Source: Batillaria attramentaria
Lineage: Eukaryota; Mollusca; Gastropoda; Batillariidae
Direction: 5' to 3'
Assembly (NCBI GenBank): GCA_018292915.2
Contig: JACVVK020000294.1
Coordinates: 540,001 to 604,000 of the forward strand
Length of the DNA stretch: 64,000 nucleotides
Every line of letters starts with the position of its first letter. Position 1 is the first letter of the stretch. The position numbers were made by a program, and so were the translations under genes. Of the stretch, positions 59,088 through 64,000 are shown piece by piece. The notes under the pieces were generated by a model. That model made no database searches, was not told the DNA's origin, and saw only the letters and a program-made list of their open reading frames with translations.

Positions 59088-59568
59088 TCCCCCTCCTCAG
59101 TCCTCGGTAGAAACATATTGATCCCGAACACGGTCGATGTGTCCGTGATGAGGCAGGCGAGAAATTTCTGCTGACGGTGGGAAAGCAGCCGTGCCCTTGA
59201 GGGGAGATTACCAGCTTACCAGTTCTGAACTGTCACATGACCACACACGAATAAGAAACACTTTTCCGGTGTCACATCAGAATAGCGAGGGTCAGCATCC
59301 TATATATTCTCCACCCCCACCCCCACCACCCCTCCATCCTCAGGGTCACGACATACGGGCATTCCAGATAAAAGCAAATGGTTTAGTTTTCACTTTTCAG
59401 GGCTCCGATGCATGAAAGGAGAATAGGTTAGTCTCAGACTTCGCTGTAGTCTCAGGCATGACCTCAGCGTGTACTGGCCGTTTAGTCCTTGAATCAGTCG
59501 CAAACTGGATTTAGTGCATCTCGCCGTGATATTTTAGTCTCGGCCTAGGCAAGCTAGCCTCTGACTTA

Positions 59569-59775
59569 AAGCCTCTATGTTCGTAACCCCGCTTTCGAAG
59601 CTCTGATGTTGTTTGCCAGATAAAAGGGATGTTTCATTTGACCATCGCGACCGTTTGCGTGAATTTGTAGCTTCTAATAATAGAGAAATCCCACTTCTCT
59701 TTTCTTTTTGAGCCTACCTCAACAGACTGGGACTCGACAAATCTTCTAAAAATAGCCACCAATCAGCGCCTTATC
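59569..59775 (+). repeat. Unnamed dispersed repeat R, copy 2
   Basis: Same segment order as 23490-23733 in opposite orientation: TTAAAGCCTCTATGTTCGTA, GCTTTCGAAGCTC, CCAGATAAAAGGGATGTTTC and CCACCAATCAGCGCC. Just beyond it, 59800-59895 ends in GGGGGCGAACTATACC, the terminus of the foldback family. Confidence 0.8.
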
Positions 59776-59986
59776 ATTAGACAAGGTAACCTAACCTAAC
59801 TTGTGGTAATGGTGTAATCGCTATGTTGTTTAGACGCTGGCAGTGCATTTACAGCAGGTGCAAATGACACAAGGGGGCGAACTATACCAAACTGCAGCCC
59901 AACTGACTAATTCTGATGCACAGATTAAGCGCATCCGATGAAAAGTTTTGCACACGCTGTCGTACGTATGTTATATTTAAGTGCTA

Positions 59987-60049
<63 letters not shown>

Positions 60050-60051
<2 letters not shown>

Positions 60052-60778
60052 AACAAATGCTTACTGATGCACAAAATTGTTTACTGCAAAACCCCAACAT
60101 ATCTTCATCAGCTGTTTAATTTCGTACATGATAAACAACACAACACAAGGAACAGTCTGCTCCCAGTGCCTCGTCCAAGGGTTGATATCTACAAAGGGGC
60201 ACCCATATGGAACTCTTTACCACTGAGTATCCAAATTCACTAACTTCAAACTAATTCTACACGACACGCTCATCTGACCACATAGATAGAAATGTGTTAC
60301 ATACATGTTTTTGAATGTTAGTTGAAGTTCCTACTTGGCATACAGCCAATATCATCGACACATGCCACGTATGTTTTGATTTGTTTATCATGTGTACTTT
60401 TCTCTTCTTCATTTCCTTTAGACAGTTAATACTTTTGTTTGTCTTTTTTTCTCTCTTCCCCCCCCCCCCCCCCCCCTGTTTTGGTGTTGTCTTTTTATAC
60501 CTTTTAACGTAGAATAGCAGGACAGCTTGTAAGACAGGAAGCAATGGCTAAATGCTCTATCCTGAATTTAAAAGCCGCATGCTGGTCCTTGTTGCTTGAG
60601 CGGCATGAGGCCACAAACTACTAACACCAGTTATTTTAACTAATCAGTTTCACCAATGTATGTCTGTTCATCGTTGTATGATGTGCGTGAGTGTGAGTGA
60701 GTGATAGGCGCATTGAGTTTTAATTAAAGAAATGCGCCCTAGAAATACCATTTATTATTATTATTATTATTTAAAAAA
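60050..60778 (+). pseudogene. 5'-truncated LINE: RT C-terminus plus 3' UTR
   Basis: 60050-60243 encodes a fragment with HNTRNSLLPVPRPR and PIWNSLPLSI, the conserved C-terminal region of L2/CR1-like LINE ORF2 proteins. Non-coding 3' sequence follows and ends at GCGCATTGAG...GAAATGCGCC, AAATACCATTTATT and (ATT)n at 60775. The 3' UTR matches 37231-37430. The ORF is truncated at the 5' end and not functional. Confidence 0.8.
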
Positions 60779-60799
60779 AAAAAACAACGTTTCTTCTTC

Positions 60800-60866
<67 letters not shown>

Positions 60867-61616
60867 ATGCATCAGCCCCCTGGTTGTAAAATTGTCTCCG
60901 TCCCATTTTGTAAGAAAATGTCAACCTTTCTCTTTTTCAGTAATGCTTGAAGCTAGAACTTTTCCTGCAGATCAAGTTTCGTTTTTGTCCAGTAGAGAAC
61001 ATCTCAGGCAGTGTCGAAATACATGATATCATGACAAATCCGACAAGATTTTTTTTTTCTCCTTCTAAATTCACGTCCTCGGTCGTCATCGATGACGTCC
61101 ATGTGGATCGCACAGGATCTAGAAATTAAATGCCAAAACTGGTATATATCTTTTTGTCTCATTACTATTGTTAGCGTAATTTAGGCTCCTTCTTCGGGGG
61201 AGGGGGGGGGGGGCAGCGTGTCACCATCTGTGCTCTCTCTCTCTCTCTCTCTCTCTCTCCACAAGACACGTACAAACAGCAATGGTTCAAAATGAGTTCA
61301 TCCGGGTAGTTTTGAAATGACCTGACCAAATAAGCCGCCCGTTAAGCAAAAGAAGTGACGTAACAGCCCGCACGTGCTCCATAAACTGCAGTTACTGTAT
61401 TTTGCTGGCTGTATGCAAATGAAGGCTTTGGGTTCACTGAACCTACGTTTCCAAATGAAATGTAGGCTAAATCTGATGGAAAATAATATGCCAGTGTGAA
61501 ATACGCTGGAGTTGAAGTGTCCGTTCGGGTCCCGCCTGAACAAACTCTGTGCACGACCAATTTAGATCCGGATAAGGCTTGTGTAAATATGTATGTCTGG
61601 AGACAGCTGTCAACAG

Positions 61617-61890
61617 GGGATTTGGTCTAGTGGTTAAGGCATCCGACTTCGGATCCTGAGCTGCCTGGTTCGAGTCCCCGGTGGGCAGGAATATGGTGGG
61701 ATTTTTCCATGTCGAGTCGAATCCATGTGCAGACTCGTTTACGGTGTCTGTCTCGCCTTCGTGTACACACGCGCGCACATACATCAAGTGTGCACGCTAA
61801 AAATCCCATGTTCATCTTTCGAAGAAGAGTAGGCTGTGGCCGGTGTCGTGGTAAACAGAAATACTGTCGCACGCACCAGAGTGAATAGCA
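61617..61890 (+). mobile_element. tRNA-derived SINE, family E
   Basis: GGATTTGGTCTAGTGGTTAA (A box), anticodon-like arm GCATCCGACTTCGGATCC and B box GGTTCGAGTCCCC, then GGGATTTTTCCATGTCGAG and AAAATCCCATGTTCATC. This is the only copy in the window. The non-tRNA body supports a SINE over a tRNA gene. Confidence 0.75.
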
Positions 61891-62317
61891 GGGTGGAGGT
61901 TTGCACATAACGGCAGCAGGCTTTCACTGCTTCATCCTCCAGCCCTACGGCACCGTGATCATTTCAGCAGAGATGGACATGTGCGCCGAGGAGAAGTCTA
62001 CCATACCATACCAGTGAAGGATGGTGAGTATTCTTGAAAGGAAGTAATGAGGACCTCTTAAAATTAGGTACACAAACGTGTATATCATGTTCTGAGAATA
62101 GCCAACTATGTGGATGGTCCCATGCATTTATTAAAAAGAATGCATTTTTGTATGTGCATTTGAAACAATGATACAAATGCTATTTTCAGACATAGCAGCT
62201 TACCCTTGATTTTGCTGATCTGGCCTAATATGGGATAATCCACGTGTTTTGCTGTGTATGGTATACAAATTTGTTTAAACCTAATACACAAAACCCCGCC
62301 CCTTTACTTTGCCGTAT

Positions 62318-62445
62318 ATTGGAAAAACACAGTAAGTCCATGTCGTCATTTTATGGACAAAGGGGTGATTTCAAGATGAAAAAGACTGACGTAATTGTCG
62401 TTTTCCTCAAATGACGTCAATGGACTTACTGCTTTCTTTCCACGT
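62318..62445. repeat. Inverted repeat with CAGTAAGTCCAT arms
   Basis: CAGTAAGTCCAT.G[T/A]CGTCATTT at 62330-62351 is mirrored by its reverse complement at 62409-62431. Weaker symmetry extends outward to TGGAAA. The loop is about 57 bp. No clear target duplication is seen. A TGACGTCA core (ATF/CREB-like) falls in the right arm at 62412-62419. Confidence 0.7.
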
Positions 62446-62976
62446 TTCAGTCATATCGAAGTACATGTGCTCCCCTCTTTGTAGTGTCTGGCAAGCAAAT
62501 TTGCCAGGCCATTCCATGTGTTGTGCTCATTATCATTATACCGCGGCACTGACGCGATTGGCTGAATTCTGCAGGCTTGCCCCCTCTTGATTGACAGAAG
62601 TGGAGTCGTCTATTTCAAGAGGGACTCATGACTTTCATTCAAGGGTAGTCACCGTCCTTAAATGCGTTTCCACATGCGCAAAAAGAGAGCAAAACACATC
62701 GCCGTGAAAATAAAAGACAAAGAGACCACAAGTCCAAAGTTCACTCAGATGTTCTTTCCCTCCGAATAGACTGAAGAAAATAGATTTTCTCTTGCAGCTT
62801 CGCTTGCTGTAGCGGGCCCAGAGATTGTGAGGATTCAGCCATTTGCGAAAGGTTTCTTCTTTGACGTAAACCATCCTGTACGTCGATAAATTGGAAATAG
62901 AACTAGAGGGAGGGAGGGAGGGGAGAGGGGGAGGGGGCAGTACACGGGGAAGCTGGGTGGCGGGGAGGACGTTATT

Positions 62977-63058
62977 GAGATTGAAGCTTCTATGTTCAAG
63001 TCGTAACGCCGCTGAGAGGAAAAACTGCCGCTTTCGAAGCTCTTTAGCCTGCTCTTTA
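62977..63058 (+). repeat. Unnamed dispersed repeat R, partial copy 3
   Basis: GAAGCTTCTATGTTCAAGTC, GTAACGCCGCTGAGAGGAAA and CCGCTTTCGAAGCTC match the first part of the repeat at 23490-23733 and 59569-59775. Confidence 0.65.
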
Positions 63059-63376
63059 ACTGGGCACAGCGCGCGAAACACACACGTGCACATCACAGTC
63101 GTTGCGCTCCGTCGGTGTGTCTACTAACTACAAAACTAAACACTGCTGTGCTCGATGACAAACTGATTGAAAATGCACTGTCCGCCATGTTTGTGCGCCG
63201 AGTGACGTAGTACAGCCAATCAGAATCTGTTGTGGAAACCACAGTCACAGTTGTGGCTATTTGAAATCCAGGTTGTTGTCATGACGCCACAGCGGCGGAA
63301 ACCCCCCAAAATCACAACTGTGTCACAACTGTGGACAGCACTGTGGCGCTCCGCAGTGCCCAGTTAAGAGCCGGCT

Positions 63377-63402
63377 TTAGGTTGTTTGACTGTTCAAATA
63401 TT
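63377..63402. mobile_element. Probable 3' terminal inverted repeat of the mariner element
   Basis: TTAGGTTGTTTGACTG lies about 55 bp beyond the transposase stop. Mariner ends commonly begin TTAGGT. The partner TIR is outside the window, so the boundary is inferred. Confidence 0.5.
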
Positions 63403-63455
63403 ATTGGGAATGCTGCCATTACTCACGTGTCTTGCATCGGATCGACTCTAAACTT

Positions 63456-64000
63456 CTACATCCCCTCGAAGTATTCACCCTTGGCCCGAATGCATGTTTT
63501 CAGTCTTGTTCGCCACATATGAAGAGCCCTCTGGTACTCTTCCCTCGGGATACCCTCGAGCTCTGATTTCACGGCTTTTGAGAGGTCTTGGATTCGATCA
63601 GACTTGCGTCCAGCGAGTCGCTCTTTCAAGATAGGAAAGAGCCAGAAGTCACACGGTGCCAAGTCCGGACTGTAGGGGGGATGGGCCAAGACTTTGATCT
63701 CTCTTTCCTCTAGGAAGGTCGTGGTGATCTTGGCTTTGTGGGGGGCTGCATTATCATGCAGCATTAAGGTCCTTGAGGTTCCAACGGTTGGGCGCTGCTC
63801 GCAGATCGCATCCACCACTTTCCGGAGCACCACTTTGGTATAGTACGTGGCAGTGATGGCAGCCTTCGCCGGAAGAATATCAAGAGCCACGACGCCTTGG
63901 GTGCTGAAAAAAATAGAGAAAAGACGCTTCCGGCTCTGAAATCCTGGCCTCAGGACAACTGGTCGGTCTCCATCTGGGCCTACCCACGCCCGGTTGCAGC
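63456..64000 (-). CDS. Mariner-family transposase, C-terminal part (cut by right edge)
   Basis: The frame stays open from the window edge to a TAG at 63456-63458, giving about 181 residues. It has the DDE/D signature of mariner: HDNAAPHKA with the second catalytic Asp, then YSPDLAPCDFWLFP with the third Asp exactly 34 residues later (D34D). The first Asp (DE.W region) should lie just beyond the window. Mariner transposases cut and paste their own element at TA sites. The visible part has no stop or frameshift, so the copy may be recent. The 63890 GTG is not the start; in-frame coding extends upstream of it (SRKRLFSIFFSTQG). Confidence 0.92.
   Translation of the reverse strand, partial: CNRAWVGPDGDRPVVLRPGFQSRKRLFSIFFSTQGVVALDILPAKAAITATYYTKVVLRKVVDAICEQRPTVGTSRTLMLHDNAAPHKAKITTTFLEEREIKVLAHPPYSPDLAPCDFWLFPILKERLAGRKSDRIQDLSKAVKSELEGIPREEYQRALHMWRTRLKTCIRAKGEYFEGM

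Larger units (their letters stand above)
50201..63376. other. Gene-free, repeat-dense region
   Basis: About 13 kb without a supported gene. It holds microsatellites (CA 50840-51345, CT 52571-52800, CA 54533-54586, GT 54990-55031, CT/CA 55691-55755, CA 58796-58846 and 58941-59003, TCTG/CT 59998-60050), the 53592-54311 hexanucleotide tract, SINE copies, a LINE 3' end and inverted repeats. 56200-57000, 57800-58790 and 61000-61600 contain nothing I can name. Confidence 0.5.

Noticed and set aside
62635..63096. 153-codon minus-strand frame
   Set aside because: Overlaps dispersed repeat R and a purine-rich tract; no domain.

Overview
This is animal nuclear DNA. It has intron-rich genes with GT/AG splice sites, long (CA/GT)n tracts and many tRNA-derived SINEs. 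The gene set and repeat style suggest a lophotrochozoan, most likely a gastropod mollusc, but nothing in the window proves the species. It contains four protein-coding genes, all on the minus strand, plus a mariner transposase cut by the right edge. I built the exon models by hand from splice sites, reading phase and protein family; no transcript data were available.

Left edge (1-5043): the 5' part of a divergent kinesin-motor protein. It has a start exon, a duplicated 46-codon exon, a long disordered N-terminal region, the P-loop exon and an edge exon. Its introns hold a 36-bp minisatellite and a pogo/Tigger-like MITE. 5044-11461 is intergenic, with G-rich and GC-rich repeats and a SINE.

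Centre (11462-44540): two head-to-tail genes for class IA PI3-kinase regulatory subunits of the short p55/p60 type (nSH2 - iSH2 coiled coil - cSH2, no SH3 or RhoGAP domain). Intron phases are identical at all seven shared junctions and most exon lengths match, so they are tandem duplicates. The downstream copy (gene A, 36215-44540) is a compact 405-residue protein. The upstream copy (gene B, 11462-24333) is predicted at 1463 residues: a ~49-residue acidic insertion lies inside its iSH2 domain, and a single last exon adds about 1,000 disordered residues. That tail carries repeated SDG-x-Y-V-N motifs (GRB2-type), two RVxF-type PP1 docking motifs and a C-terminal YIDV. Gene A has an 82-bp tandem duplication covering a splice acceptor, which creates a competing out-of-frame acceptor.

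Right part (44541-64000): a solitary intronless linker histone H1 gene with a GC-rich upstream region. About 14 kb of repeats follows (a 0.7-kb CGACTA/CGACTG tract, SINEs, a LINE 3' end, inverted repeats), then the mariner element.

Repeats: at least five tRNA-headed SINE families, two LINE remnants, several MITE or foldback elements, one unnamed dispersed family and many microsatellites. Several are nested or carry visible target-site duplications. How the genes relate: both PI3K regulatory paralogs should compete for the same p110 catalytic subunit, and the long-tailed one could add extra recruitment functions. I see no functional link to the kinesin-like or histone genes.
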